Below, piece after piece: positions 42,752 through 52,449 of a stretch of DNA of 64,000 nt. Every line of letters begins with the position of its first letter. Within the stretch, counting starts at the first letter, position 1. The DNA comes from JACPUX01 sp964517465 (GTDB lineage Bacteria > Pseudomonadota > Gammaproteobacteria > Burkholderiales > Casimicrobiaceae). The notes below the pieces were generated by a model, which was not told where the DNA came from, did not search any database, and was given only the letters and a program-made list of their open reading frames with translations. A program made the translations under genes and the position numbers. The DNA is taken from assembly GCA_964517465.1 (NCBI GenBank), contig CAZFEK010000010.1, positions 1 to 64,000 on the forward strand, written 5' to 3'.

Positions 42752-44161
42752 TTAAGCGATTTCCCTGACATCGACAAAACGTCCGGCGATCGCGGCAGCC
42801 GCTGCCATCGCCGGGCTGACCAGGTGCGTTCGGCCACCCGCACCCTGCCGCCCCTCGAAATTGCGATTCGAAGTCGAGGCACAGCGCTCACCCGGCTCCA
42901 GGCGATCGTCGTTCATCGCCAGGCACATCGAACAGCCGGGCTCGCGCCATTCGAAGCCCGCGGCGCGAAAAACGCGGTCCAAACCCTCGGCTTCCGCTTG
43001 CGCTTTAACCAAGCCGGAACCGGGCACCACCAGCACCTGGCGCACATTGGCCGCCTTCTGCCGGCCGCGCGCAACGGCCGCGGCGGCGCGCAAATCCTCG
43101 ATGCGCGAATTGGTGCAAGAACCGATGAAAACTTTGTCCACTTTGATATCGGTAATCGGCATGTTGGGCGTCAGGCCCATGTAGGCCAGGGCACGCTCCA
43201 TGGCTTCCCGGCGCACCGGATCGCTCTCTTTTTTCGGATCGGGCACTTTGCAGGTGATGCTAGACACCATTTCCGGCGAAGTGCCCCAAGTGACCGCAGG
43301 TTTGATGCGCGCCCCATCCAATTCGATGACCCGGTCGAAAACCGCGTCGGCATCGCTCACCAGGGTGCGCCAATAAGCTTGGGCGCGTTCCGCGTCGGCA
43401 CCCTTGGGCGCCAGCGGGCGGCCTTGAAGATAGGCTATGGTGGTGTCGTCCACAGCCACCATGCCGGCCCGGGCACCGCCTTCGATCGCCATGTTGCAAA
43501 GCGTCATGCGAGCTTCCACGGAAAGACCCCGTATGGTGCTGCCCGCAAACTCGATGGCATAGCCGGTGCCGCCAGCAGTGCCGATTTCGCCGATCAGCTT
43601 CAAGGCAATGTCTTTGGCGCTGCAGCCGCGCGGCAAGGCGCCTTCGACGCGCACCAGCATGCGCTTGGCTTTTTTCATCAACAAACACTGCGTGGCCAGC
43701 ACATGCTCCACCTCGGAGGTGCCGATACCAAACGCCAAAGCAGCAAGCGCACCGTGGGTGCTGGTATGCGAATCGCCGCAGACGATGGTCATGCCGGGCA
43801 ACGTCGCCCCCTGTTCCGGACCGATCACGTGCACGATTCCCTGGCCGGGATCGCGAAACGGAAAATAAGCCTTGGCGCCATAGACGCGAATATTCTCGTC
43901 CAGGGTTTCGACTTGGACTCGCGATATCGGGTCGCGAATGCCGTCCTCCCAATCTTTGGTGGGCGTGTTGTGGTCGGCGGTAGCCACCACCGATCCCACT
44001 CGCCAGGGCTTGCGGTTAGCCAGTCGCAGTCCCTCGAAGGCCTGGGGGCTGGTGACTTCGTGCACGTAATGTCGATCGATATAGAGCAGCGCCGTGCCAT
44101 CCGGCTCGGTGCGCACGATATGGCTGTTCCAGAGTTTGTCGTAGAGCGTGAGGCCGGGCAT
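42752..44161 (-). CDS. leuC: 3-isopropylmalate dehydratase large subunit
   Basis: The Fe-S subunit of isopropylmalate isomerase, 469 residues. The three cluster Cys are in VFIGSCTNSRIEDL and in EPGCSMCLAMNDD. GDSHTSTHGALAALAFGIG and the N terminus MPGLTLYDKLWNSHIV are typical aconitase-superfamily blocks. The start was set at this ATG, since the longer frame overlaps miaA and has no family match. The lipoprotein gene follows 12 nt after the stop. Confidence 0.97.
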   Translation of the reverse strand: MPGLTLYDKLWNSHIVRTEPDGTALLYIDRHYVHEVTSPQAFEGLRLANRKPWRVGSVVATADHNTPTKDWEDGIRDPISRVQVETLDENIRVYGAKAYFPFRDPGQGIVHVIGPEQGATLPGMTIVCGDSHTSTHGALAALAFGIGTSEVEHVLATQCLLMKKAKRMLVRVEGALPRGCSAKDIALKLIGEIGTAGGTGYAIEFAGSTIRGLSVEARMTLCNMAIEGGARAGMVAVDDTTIAYLQGRPLAPKGADAERAQAYWRTLVSDADAVFDRVIELDGARIKPAVTWGTSPEMVSSITCKVPDPKKESDPVRREAMERALAYMGLTPNMPITDIKVDKVFIGSCTNSRIEDLRAAAAVARGRQKAANVRQVLVVPGSGLVKAQAEAEGLDRVFRAAGFEWREPGCSMCLAMNDDRLEPGERCASTSNRNFEGRQGAGGRTHLVSPAMAAAAAIAGRFVDVREIA

Positions 44162-44196
44162 GTTCGGCGAGCAAAGGCAAGAGCGGAAGTGGCAGA

Positions 44197-45189
44197 TTAT
44201 GACATAAACCCGCTCGATTGTTGCACTGCGGAAACCCTTTCCCGCCAGCGCACAAGCCGCTCTTCCAGCGTGGCAATGAGGGTTTCTCCGAACCCGTCGA
44301 ATCGTTCGCCCGGCGTCGCCCTGAGCCAAGTAATCTGACGCTTGGCAAGCTGCCGCGTGGCCTCGATGCCTCGCTCGCGCAAAAGGCGCGCGTCGATTTC
44401 GCCGGCGAGATACTGCCACGCCTGCCGATACCCGACGGCGCGCATCGAAGGCAAGTTGGCATCCAAGGCATAAGCGGCACGTAACCCGCGCAGTTCTTCG
44501 ACCAGACCGCCCGCCAGCATGGTCTCGAAACGCCTGGCGATGCGGGCGTGAAGCTCGGCCCGGTCCTGCGGGAGTATCAGCAGAGGCAGAAACTGCAGAC
44601 CGCCCGCCGCCTTACGTTGACCCTGAAGCTGGGATAGCGGTTGACCGGCAAGCTCCCAGACTTCCAGTGCGCGCTGAATGCGCTGCCGGTCGCCGGGCGT
44701 TATGCGCTTGGCGCTGAGAGGATCGACGCGCGCCAATTGCGCATGCAGTGCCGGCCAGCCCAGACTTTCGCCCTCTGCCTCCAGGCGCCGGCGTATCGCC
44801 GGGTCGGCCGGCGGCAATTGGGAAAGGCCAGCGCTCAGCGCACGGTAATAGAGCATGGTTCCGCCGGTCACTAGGGGCCAAGCACCGCGTGAAAACACCT
44901 CCCGGATCGCCGCCACGGCGTCCTGCGCGAACCGCGCAGCGGAATAACTTTCGGTCGGAGCGACTAGATCGAGCAAATGATGCCGCACGCGCTTGCGCTC
45001 GGCGGCGCTGGGTTTGGCCGTACCGATGTCCATGCCCCGAAAAACTTGCGCGGAATCCATGCTGACGAGCTCGAGCCCCAAACGTTCGGCCAGCGCCATC
45101 GCCGCCTTGCTCTTGCCGCTCGCCGTGGGGCCGGCAAGCACGGGCACCGGCGGCAACGCGTCTTTGAGGGGAACGGCCTCAGCGCCCAC
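44197..45189 (-). CDS. miaA: tRNA dimethylallyltransferase
   Basis: Adds dimethylallyl to A37 of tRNAs reading U-starting codons, 330 residues. The P-loop is LAGPTASGKSKAAMAL. The block LVSMDSAQVFRGMDIGTAKP holds the catalytic Asp, and PLVTGGTMLYYRALSAGLS binds substrate. The start is GTG at 45189, inside the last codons of mutL, so the two are translationally coupled; the mutL-miaA order is common. Length is normal. Confidence 0.95.
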   Translation of the reverse strand: MGAEAVPLKDALPPVPVLAGPTASGKSKAAMALAERLGLELVSMDSAQVFRGMDIGTAKPSAAERKRVRHHLLDLVAPTESYSAARFAQDAVAAIREVFSRGAWPLVTGGTMLYYRALSAGLSQLPPADPAIRRRLEAEGESLGWPALHAQLARVDPLSAKRITPGDRQRIQRALEVWELAGQPLSQLQGQRKAAGGLQFLPLLILPQDRAELHARIARRFETMLAGGLVEELRGLRAAYALDANLPSMRAVGYRQAWQYLAGEIDARLLRERGIEATRQLAKRQITWLRATPGERFDGFGETLIATLEERLVRWRERVSAVQQSSGFMS

Positions 45190-46957
45190 GCTGAAAGAGC
45201 CGATCGAGTTCGGCGAGGCTGATCTGCCGCGTCGTGGGCCGGCCGTGGTTGCATGCTCCGGCCCTTTCGGTGGCTTCCATTTCCCGCAACAGCGCGTTCA
45301 TCTCCGGCAGCGTCAATTGCCGGTGGGCCCGCACCGCGCCATGGCAGGCCATGTTTGCCAGCAAGGCATCTCGGTGTTCGGCCGCCACGCCACTGGTGCC
45401 TAGTTCCGTTAGATCACGCAACAGGGAACGCACCAGAGACGGCAGATCCGCCTGGGCGAGCAGCGCGGGGAGCGCTCGCAAGCCGATCATTTGCGGCGAG
45501 AGCACCGAAAATTCGAAACCCATTTGGGCCAGAGCCGCTGCATCCCGCTCCACCACAGCAAGCTCCGCGGCATCGACTTTCAAAGCCAGGGGCACCAAGA
45601 GCCGCTGCACCGCGGGCGCCGCATCGGCCGCCCGCTTTAGGCGCTCGTAAAGAATGCGCTCGTGCGCCGCGTGCATATCCACGAGCACCAGACCTTCGCG
45701 GTTCTGCGCCAAAATGTAAATGCCATGAAGCTGCCCCAGCGCAAAGCCCAGGGGCGCCAAGTCGGCAGCTTCCTCGGCAGGAGTAGTCGAGCGCGCCGCG
45801 CCTTCCTCCGGGCCGGGCGCCAATCGATCGAGGTAGGCAAGCACGGGCTCGCGCGCCGACAGCGGCATGGTCTGCTGGACGGGAGCCGGCGACGGATCGA
45901 GGGCGCGCACCGCCGACACGGCGCGGGGCGTGGCTGATGCCACAGGCGACACGAGCGACCAACCGGCGAGGGTTTCGCCTCCACGGGCGGCCAGCGCCTT
46001 GCCCAAGGCATTGCGTACAAAGCCATAAACCGCCCCGCTTTCGCGAAAGCGCACTTCGCTCTTGGTGGGATGCACGTTGACATCGACCGCATGCGCATCG
46101 AGCTCGAGAAAGAGCACACAAGCCGGCGCCCGCTGGCCGTGCGACAGATCGCGTGCGGCCTCGCGCACGGCATGGCCCAGCATGCGATCGCGCACGAATC
46201 GTCCGTTGACGTAGAGGTACAAAGGCTCGCGCAAATGCACGCCGCTGGTGGCGATCCACCCGCGAAGCCGAATTGCCGGCGCGGCCTCTTCGGCGGCGCG
46301 GGCGCCCTGAACGAATTCCTCTCCCAGCAGCGCAGCGAGCCGCTGCTGGGCGGATTGTGCGCGCAGCTCGCGCACTGCGCGCCCGTTGTGGCTGAGCCGG
46401 ATAGCCAGTTCGGGCCGAACCAGCGCGATTCGCTTCACCGCTTCGTCGCAATGCCCCCACTCGGTGGCCTCGGTCTTCAAGAACTTGCGCCGGGCCGGGG
46501 TATTGAAATAGAGGTCGCACACCGTGATCGTCGTGCCCGGCTGGGCGGATGCCGGCTGCGCAGCGCCGATCCGTCCGCCTTCGGCCTCGATGCGCCAGGC
46601 GTGGGGCTCCTCCCGGGTCCTGCTCACCAGGCTCACGCGCGCCACCGCGGCCATACTCGCCAAAGCTTCGCCGCGAAAACCCAAACTGGCGATGGCGTCG
46701 AGATCATCGAGCCCGGCAATTTTGCTGGTGGCGTGTCGCGCCAAAGCCAGCGCCAGTTCTTCGCGCGGAATGCCGCAGCCGTCGTCGGCGACGCGAATCT
46801 CCTTCACCCCGCCCTCGGAAAGATCGATGGCGATGTCGGTGGCTCCGGCGTCGAGACTGTTCTCCAGCAGCTCCTTCAAGGCCGCGGCGGGCCGATCGAC
46901 CACCTCGCCCGCGGCAATTTGGCTGATCAGCAGATCGGGCAGCGCCCTAATCGGCAT
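45179..46957 (-). CDS. mutL: DNA mismatch repair protein MutL
   Basis: The matchmaker ATPase of mismatch repair, 592 residues. The GHKL ATPase motifs are KELLENSLDAGATDI, VADDGCGIPREEL, RHATSKIAGL and GFRGEALASM. The C-terminal half carries LVDMHAAHERILYERLK, a variant of the metal-binding endonuclease motif DQHA(x)2E(x)4E with Met in place of Gln, as in other endonuclease-type MutL proteins, and the closing block ACNHGRPTTRQIS. I chose the ATG at MPIRALPDLLISQIA. It overlaps the upstream amidotransferase gene by 11 nt. Confidence 0.96.
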   Translation of the reverse strand: MPIRALPDLLISQIAAGEVVDRPAAALKELLENSLDAGATDIAIDLSEGGVKEIRVADDGCGIPREELALALARHATSKIAGLDDLDAIASLGFRGEALASMAAVARVSLVSRTREEPHAWRIEAEGGRIGAAQPASAQPGTTITVCDLYFNTPARRKFLKTEATEWGHCDEAVKRIALVRPELAIRLSHNGRAVRELRAQSAQQRLAALLGEEFVQGARAAEEAAPAIRLRGWIATSGVHLREPLYLYVNGRFVRDRMLGHAVREAARDLSHGQRAPACVLFLELDAHAVDVNVHPTKSEVRFRESGAVYGFVRNALGKALAARGGETLAGWSLVSPVASATPRAVSAVRALDPSPAPVQQTMPLSAREPVLAYLDRLAPGPEEGAARSTTPAEEAADLAPLGFALGQLHGIYILAQNREGLVLVDMHAAHERILYERLKRAADAAPAVQRLLVPLALKVDAAELAVVERDAAALAQMGFEFSVLSPQMIGLRALPALLAQADLPSLVRSLLRDLTELGTSGVAAEHRDALLANMACHGAVRAHRQLTLPEMNALLREMEATERAGACNHGRPTTRQISLAELDRLFQRGR

Positions 46958-47657
46958 GCGACAGACCCAAGATCCACCGGGTGTAGACGCGGTCAGCCGC
47001 CGCCGAGAGCCGGGCAATTTTCGCCTCGAGATCGACTTGCATCACCTCCGGTGTTTGCACTCCGGGGCTGCGCGAATTTGCGATTTCGGAAGCCCCGCTA
47101 TCACACCAACTGCGAACCATCTCGGCGGTCATCTCGACGTGGCACTGCATGCCGAGGTGTTTGCCCAGCGCGTAGGCCTGATGGGCGCACAGTTCGGACC
47201 AAAGGATCAGTTCTGCGCCGTTGGGGATGCCAAAAGTTTCGCCGTGCCAGTGGAAGGATTCGAACTCGCGCAAATCGCCGAACCAGGCGTGACCCTGCGG
47301 CGTCGCCGCCACGGTTACTTTGCCCCAGCCGATTTCTTTGTGCGGAGCGCGCGTCACCCTCGCCCCCAGCGCTTTGGCAAGCAATTGTCCGCCAAGGCAG
47401 TGACCGATCACCGGCTTATTGGCCGCCACCGCTTCTCGCACCCGCTCGAGAATTTTCGGTATCCAAGGCAAGTCGTCGTTGACGCTCATCGGCCCGCCCA
47501 TCATGCACAGACCGCTGTAAGCGGCCAGGCTATCGGGCACCGGGTCGCCGGCATCGATGGCGCGTATTTCCGTGGGGATGCGGTTGCGGGCGAGAAAGGT
47601 GGCGAAATACCCCGCCCCTTCCGTGGTAGAAAAACGGCAAATCAAAACCGGCTTCAT
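46947..47657 (-). CDS. Class I glutamine amidotransferase-like protein
   Basis: A 236-residue protein with the class I GATase fold. The nucleophilic Cys is in VIGHCLGGQLLAKALGA and the catalytic His in MQCHVEMTAEMV. The protein has no attached synthetase domain, so it resembles the stand-alone GuaA-N-like group often labelled GMP synthase-like, whose substrates are mostly unknown (some hydrolyse gamma-glutamyl compounds). It overlaps mutL by 11 nt. I do not assign a specific reaction. Confidence 0.88.
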   Translation of the reverse strand: MKPVLICRFSTTEGAGYFATFLARNRIPTEIRAIDAGDPVPDSLAAYSGLCMMGGPMSVNDDLPWIPKILERVREAVAANKPVIGHCLGGQLLAKALGARVTRAPHKEIGWGKVTVAATPQGHAWFGDLREFESFHWHGETFGIPNGAELILWSELCAHQAYALGKHLGMQCHVEMTAEMVRSWCDSGASEIANSRSPGVQTPEVMQVDLEAKIARLSAAADRVYTRWILGLSHAD

Positions 47658-47742
47658 GAACGCGATCGAGGAGGCAGTGGCAACGGCGCCATTGTAGGCG
47701 AGAAAACCCGCGCGAGGCGCGCATCGGCTCAGCGCCTTGCGC

Positions 47743-48555
47743 TCAGCGGTGCTTGGGCCCTCGAATCAGGGCATAGGCCGAATGATTGTGTATGGACTCG
47801 AAATTCTCGGCCTCGACCACGTAAGCTTGCACTCGCCGGTCGGCTTCGAGCAAAGCAGAGACGTCGCGGACGGTGTCTTCGACGAATTTGGGGTTGTCAT
47901 AGGCGCGCTCGGTGACGAACTTTTCGTCGGCGCGCTTCAGAATGCCGTAAAGCTCGGCCGATGCCTGGCTTTCGACGATGTCGATCAACTCGTCGATCCA
48001 GATCGCTTCCGCAGCTTCGACCGTCACCGTGACATGGGAGCGCTGGTTATGCGCACCATAGGCGGAAATGCGCTTCGAGCAGGGACAAAGGCTGGTGACC
48101 GGCACGATCACCTTGAGGCTGCGGGTAAAGCTCCCGCGGCGCAACTCGCCCACCAGAACGACCTCGTAATCGAGCAGGCTCTCTACGCCCGAAACCGGGG
48201 CCGCCTTGTTGCGAAAGAAGGGAAAGCTGAACTCGATGCGCCCGGCGTGGGATAGGAGGCGCTCGCACATGTCTCGCACCAGTCCTTCCAAGTTGACCAC
48301 ACTCACCGGCTCTTTCCAGAGCTGCAAAAGCTCGATGAACCGCGACATATGCGTGCCCTTGACGTGCTCGGGCAGTTCGACATACATGTTGCACACCGCA
48401 ACCGTCGACATGGGCTCGCCTTCACGATCCACCACCCGCATGGGGTAGCGAATCGAGCGTATGCCCACGTCGTCGATTGAGAGGTTGCGATGATCGACGC
48501 TGCTTTGCACATCGGGGATGGGCAGCGCTGCCGGGAGATTTTCGCGCAAGTTCAT
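47743..48555 (-). CDS. folE2: GTP cyclohydrolase I type IB (FolE2)
   Basis: Converts GTP to 7,8-dihydroneopterin triphosphate for folate synthesis, 270 residues. FolE2 is the zinc-independent alternative to FolE and is often used under zinc limitation. The metal-binding/active-site Cys region is VTSLCPCSKRISAYGAHNQR, and IPDVQSSVDHRNLSIDDVG is the standard N terminus. It stands alone between the amidotransferase and dxs, with small gaps on both sides. I see no clear Zur box in the 57 bp upstream. Confidence 0.93.
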   Translation of the reverse strand: MNLRENLPAALPIPDVQSSVDHRNLSIDDVGIRSIRYPMRVVDREGEPMSTVAVCNMYVELPEHVKGTHMSRFIELLQLWKEPVSVVNLEGLVRDMCERLLSHAGRIEFSFPFFRNKAAPVSGVESLLDYEVVLVGELRRGSFTRSLKVIVPVTSLCPCSKRISAYGAHNQRSHVTVTVEAAEAIWIDELIDIVESQASAELYGILKRADEKFVTERAYDNPKFVEDTVRDVSALLEADRRVQAYVVEAENFESIHNHSAYALIRGPKHR

Positions 48556-48612
48556 GAGGCAAGTATAAGCTGGGCCCGGTCTTCGGCCAAATCGCCAGTG
48601 CTCTGCGACAAG

Positions 48613-50493
48613 CTATGCCGCCGGCCGGGCCGCTGCGACCGGCATAAGCAGGTTGCCGAAGCGTTCCCGCACGGAGCGCGCGATGCCCGCCGCATCGAGG
48701 CCGCATTGCGATAACAGGAAACCCGGATCGCCTTGAGCCAGGAAGCGATCCGGCAGGCCCAGGTGCAATAGGGGAACGGCCATCCCCATTTCGGCAAGGG
48801 CTTCGGCCACCGCGCTGCCCGCGCCGCCCTCGATGGCGTTTTCTTCGACCGTGACCAAGGCTTCATGGGAACGCGCAAGCTCGCGAACCAAATCACGATC
48901 GATCGGTTTCACAAAACGCATGTTCGCAACCGAAAGATCGAGTTCCTCGCCCACCCGCAAGGCAGGTGCGACCATGCTGCCAAAGGCCAGCAGCGCCAAC
49001 CGCGAGCCCTTGCGCCGCAATTCACCTTTACCAATTTGCAAAGCGGCCATTTCACGCACTTCTTTCACCCCCGGACCAACGCCACGCGGGTAGCGCACGG
49101 CTGCCGGCGTGCCCAGCCGATGCCCGGTATAGAGCATTTGCCGGCATTCATCCTCGTCCGCTGGGGCCATCACCGTCATGTTGGGCAGGCAGCGCAAATA
49201 CGACAAATCGAAACTGCCGGCATGGGTGGGCCCGTCTGCGCCCACTAAACCCGCGCGGTCGATCGCGAAGAGCACCGGCAGGTTCTGCAAGACCACGTCG
49301 TGGATCAACTGGTCGTAAGCCCGCTGCAAAAAGGTGGAATAAATCGCCACCACCGGCCGATATCCCTCGCAAGCCAGTCCAGCGGCAAAAGTCACCGCAT
49401 GCTGCTCGGCAATCCCGACATCGAAATAACGCCCTGGAAACCGCTGCGAAAACTCCACCATGCCCGAACCTTCGCGCATGGCCGGCGTAATGCCCACCAG
49501 CAGCGGATCTTGATCGGCCATATCGCATAACCAGCGGCCGAACACCTCGGTGTAGGTCGGGGCCGCAGGCTTTTGCTGGATGCCCACTTCGGGATCGAAG
49601 CGACCCACGCCGTGATAGAGGATGGGGTCTTCTTCGGCCTTGCGGTACCCATGCCCCTTGCGGGTTACCACGTGCAAAAGCCGCGGCCCGGACAGTTGTC
49701 TGAGGTTCTGCAGGGTGGGTACCAGCGCGGAAAGATCATGCCCGTCAATCGGACCGATGTAATTGAAACCGAACTCTTCGAACAAAGTGCCCGGTAACAC
49801 CATCCCCTTCATATGCTCTTCGGCCCGTTTGGCGAAGTCGCGCATGGGCGGCAGCTTGGACAACACCTTTTCCCCGCCGCGGCGAACGCTGTTGTAGAAG
49901 CGGCTCGACAAGAGCTTGGCGAGGTAGTTGTTGAACGCCCCCACCGGCTCGGAAATCGACATGTCGTTGTCGTTGAGGATCACCAGCAAGTTGGCATCCA
50001 TGGCGCCGGCGTTGTTCAGGGCTTCGAAGGCCATGCCGGCGCTCATGGCGCCGTCGCCGATCACCGCGACGATAGAGCGTGTGCCGCCCTTGAGCTTTTC
50101 CGCCACCGCCATGCCCAGCGCGGCGCTGATCGAGGTGCTGGAATGGGCGGTGCCGAACACGTCGTATTCGCTTTCGTCACGGCGCGGAAAACCGGAAAGG
50201 CCTCCCCATTGACGCAGGCCCGACATCTGTTCGCGCCGACCGGTAAGAATTTTGTGCGGGTAGGTCTGATGCCCCACGTCCCAAATCACCCTCTCGCTGG
50301 GCGTATCAAAGACGTAGTGCAGGGCGATGGTGAGTTCCACGGTGCCCAGGTTGGACGACAAGTGCCCGCCCGTCTTGGCCACCGCGCGCAACATAAAATC
50401 GCGCAACTCCTGCGCCAGCGCGGGCAATTGCGCGCGATCGAGCCGCCGCAGATCGGCCGGGGTATCGATGGTTTCGAGCAAGGGATAATTCAC
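48613..50493 (-). CDS. dxs: 1-deoxy-D-xylulose-5-phosphate synthase
   Basis: The first enzyme of the MEP isoprenoid pathway, joining pyruvate and glyceraldehyde 3-phosphate with thiamine diphosphate; 626 residues. VIGDGAMSAGMAFEALNNAG is the ThDP-binding motif. HQTYPHKILTGR and FDVGIAEQHAVTFAAGLA hold the catalytic His and Glu. The start is GTG at 50493 (VNYPLLETIDTPADL), overlapping the ispA stop (GTGA); the longer frame upstream is not real. It follows ispA and xseB in the standard xseB-ispA-dxs order. Confidence 0.96.
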   Translation of the reverse strand: MNYPLLETIDTPADLRRLDRAQLPALAQELRDFMLRAVAKTGGHLSSNLGTVELTIALHYVFDTPSERVIWDVGHQTYPHKILTGRREQMSGLRQWGGLSGFPRRDESEYDVFGTAHSSTSISAALGMAVAEKLKGGTRSIVAVIGDGAMSAGMAFEALNNAGAMDANLLVILNDNDMSISEPVGAFNNYLAKLLSSRFYNSVRRGGEKVLSKLPPMRDFAKRAEEHMKGMVLPGTLFEEFGFNYIGPIDGHDLSALVPTLQNLRQLSGPRLLHVVTRKGHGYRKAEEDPILYHGVGRFDPEVGIQQKPAAPTYTEVFGRWLCDMADQDPLLVGITPAMREGSGMVEFSQRFPGRYFDVGIAEQHAVTFAAGLACEGYRPVVAIYSTFLQRAYDQLIHDVVLQNLPVLFAIDRAGLVGADGPTHAGSFDLSYLRCLPNMTVMAPADEDECRQMLYTGHRLGTPAAVRYPRGVGPGVKEVREMAALQIGKGELRRKGSRLALLAFGSMVAPALRVGEELDLSVANMRFVKPIDRDLVRELARSHEALVTVEENAIEGGAGSAVAEALAEMGMAVPLLHLGLPDRFLAQGDPGFLLSQCGLDAAGIARSVRERFGNLLMPVAAARPAA

Positions 50494-51395
50494 GATTGGC
50501 GCAACACGATGTAATCGGCCAGCTGCGACAAGCGCCGGGCGGCATCCCCAAAACCATGGAGCGCCGCATGCGCTTCGGCATGCAATTCCGCAGCACGCGC
50601 CTTGGCGGCCGGCAGCCCCAAAGCCGTGACGTAGGTGGGCTTGTTGGCTGCCGCATCCTTGCCAGCGGTTTTGCCCAGCGAGGCGGAGGTTCCTTCCGCG
50701 TCGAGTATGTCGTCCACCACCTGGAATGCGAGCCCTATGGCTTTGGCGTAATGGTCCAGGCGCTCGCGCTCGGCGGGGCGCAGCGCCCCCCCGCAGGCCG
50801 CACCCATCAACACGGCGGCGCGAATCAGCGCTCCGGTCTTGTGGACGTGCATCGACTCCAATTCCGCCACGTTGAGCTCCCTCCCCACGCTGGCCAGGTC
50901 GATCGCTTGTCCGCCGGCCATGCCGCGCGAACCGCAAGCGCGGGCGAACAGCGCCATCAACTCGAGGTGCGCTGCAAGCGGCTCGATCTTGGCCTCGGCC
51001 ACGACCTCGAAGGACAGCGCCTGCAAGGCGTCACCTGCCAGAAGTGCCGTCGCTTCGTCGAACTGACGGTGGCAGGAGGGCTGACCGCGGCGCAGATCGT
51101 CGTCGTCCATGCAGGGGAGGTCGTCATGGATGAGCGAATAGGCGTGAATCAGCTCCACCGCCGCCGCCGCCGCATCCGCCTGATCGAGCAGGCCCCCGGA
51201 AAGTTCGCAGGCGGCGTAGACCAAGAGCGGGCGCACCCGCTTGCCACCACCAAGCACCGCATAGCGCATCGCCCCATGCAGCCGCAGCGGCTCCACACCC
51301 GAAGATGGCAGGACGCGATCGAGCACACGCTCGCTGCGCAGGCGGCAATCTTCGGCCCAGGCTGACCAGGTCGAGCCCGACTCAGGACTCATCAT
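50490..51395 (-). CDS. ispA: Farnesyl diphosphate synthase
   Basis: Condenses IPP with DMAPP and GPP to farnesyl diphosphate, 301 residues. The first Asp-rich motif is in LIHDDLPCMDDDDLRRG and the second in FQVVDDILDAEGTS. GGGKRVRPLLVYAA is the conserved basic block. It overlaps xseB by 14 nt and dxs by 4 nt, so the three are co-translated. Either of two adjacent ATGs could start it. Confidence 0.96.
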   Translation of the reverse strand: MMSPESGSTWSAWAEDCRLRSERVLDRVLPSSGVEPLRLHGAMRYAVLGGGKRVRPLLVYAACELSGGLLDQADAAAAAVELIHAYSLIHDDLPCMDDDDLRRGQPSCHRQFDEATALLAGDALQALSFEVVAEAKIEPLAAHLELMALFARACGSRGMAGGQAIDLASVGRELNVAELESMHVHKTGALIRAAVLMGAACGGALRPAERERLDHYAKAIGLAFQVVDDILDAEGTSASLGKTAGKDAAANKPTYVTALGLPAAKARAAELHAEAHAALHGFGDAARRLSQLADYIVLRQS

Positions 51396-51639
51396 CTTCC
51401 CCGGCCGGTGCTGCCAAATCCTTGAGCACCCCGTTCTCCAGGATTTTCACCTTCTGCTGTGCCTGAGCGAGCACGTCTTGGCAGTGGCGCAACAACTCAG
51501 CGCCCCTCTGATAAGCCGCAAGCGAGGCTTCGAGCGGCATCTGCCCCCCTTCCATCGCGGCGACGATGGCTTCGAGTTCGGTGAGCGCCTCCTCGAAACT
51601 GGGAGTCGCCGCCGAATTGGCGGGGCTTACGAGCGACAT
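51382..51639 (-). CDS. xseB: Exodeoxyribonuclease VII small subunit
   Basis: Small subunit of exonuclease VII, 85 residues, binding the large subunit XseA (not in this window). The helical XseB core is clear: SFEEALTELEAIVAAMEGG, LEASLAAYQRGAELLRHCQ and LAQAQQKVKILENG. I start it at MSLVSPANS; the TTG two codons upstream is unlikely. It opens the xseB-ispA-dxs operon and is divergent from ssrA. Confidence 0.95.
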   Translation of the reverse strand: MSLVSPANSAATPSFEEALTELEAIVAAMEGGQMPLEASLAAYQRGAELLRHCQDVLAQAQQKVKILENGVLKDLAAPAGEDDES

Positions 51640-51793
51640 GGGCAAGGCAGGGAAAAAAGCGGCTTAGATTACCGGAGGAAGCGCCCGCCGGTCAAATTAC
51701 AGTCTCGGAACAACAACTCGGAACTTTGTGCCCGCTCTGTTATCCTATGCCCGTAACGCGCACGCGCCCTCACCGGCGCGGCCACCAGCACCC

Positions 51794-52160
51794 GGGGGCG
51801 ACTTGGCTTCGACAGGGGTTGCGAAGCAGCGCGGGGCATGCCAAGGCGCCTGTCCTTGTAAAAAACGAGCAATCGCAAATTTAACTGCGAACGACGAAAC
51901 CTACGCTCTGGCGGCTTAATCCCGCCGGACCTCGCACCGGGTGGCGCATGGCCCGGGTGAGCTAAACCCTCACAGCGAGGTCAGTTTCATGCGCTCGTGC
52001 CGCACCGGGTTACTTGATGCGGCATTAAATCTAGGTGACTGGCCAAACCGCAGCCTGCCCTTCGGCGGCGGAGGGGCGAGAGCCAAATGAAGCGGCTAAG
52101 CATGTAGTCCCGACTGTAGAGGACCTTTGGACGCGGGTTCGATTCCCGCCGCCTCCACCA
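51794..52160 (+). ncRNA. ssrA: tmRNA (transfer-messenger RNA)
   Basis: Rescues stalled ribosomes and tags the unfinished protein. The 5' GGGGGCG pairs with the 3' CGCCTCC, with one G-U pair, and the CCA is encoded. The tag frame starts at the GCG at 51887 and reads ANDETYALAA followed by TAA, a classic tag of this class. The T arm near the 3' end (GCGGGTTCGATTCCCGC) is intact. The 3' end is a well-known integration target, and here an island starts directly after it. Confidence 0.97.
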
Positions 52161-52166
52161 ATCACT

Positions 52167-52200
52167 AAAATCCCAACCCTTATCGGTTGGGATTTTTTTG
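52167..52200 (+). terminator. Terminator of ssrA
   Basis: A 10-bp perfect stem (AATCCCAACC with GGTTGGGATT), a 6-nt loop and a run of T follow the CCA end of ssrA by 8 nt. The rest of 52201-52449 has no gene that I can support. Confidence 0.92.
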
Positions 52201-52449
52201 CCCGAAACGCCAGTGTTGGCGGGGTTTAGGGCGGCTTCCTCTTGAGCACGGCCCTGCCGAAGTCGTCAGCTTCGGCTCACTTTCCGCCGTTTTTCTCTCT
52301 CTGTTCTCCGTTTGTCTCTTGAGCGTTCACGAGACCATATCCTTATAAATCAATGGGATGAGATGTGCCGGTTTGAATTGGAATCTGCCCTGGAGAACGG
52401 AGAAAAAATATGAAATCGCGTCCGCAAGGCTTGGCGGTTGTTGGCGCAT

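Noticed and set aside
48613..50937. dxs with a 148-codon extension into ispA
   Set aside because: The extension is a shadow of ispA; the GTG at 50493 overlaps the ispA stop and matches the normal Dxs start.
51646..51793. A defined promoter for ssrA
   Set aside because: TATCCT near 51741 could be a -10 box, but no -35 at proper spacing is visible, so I did not annotate one.
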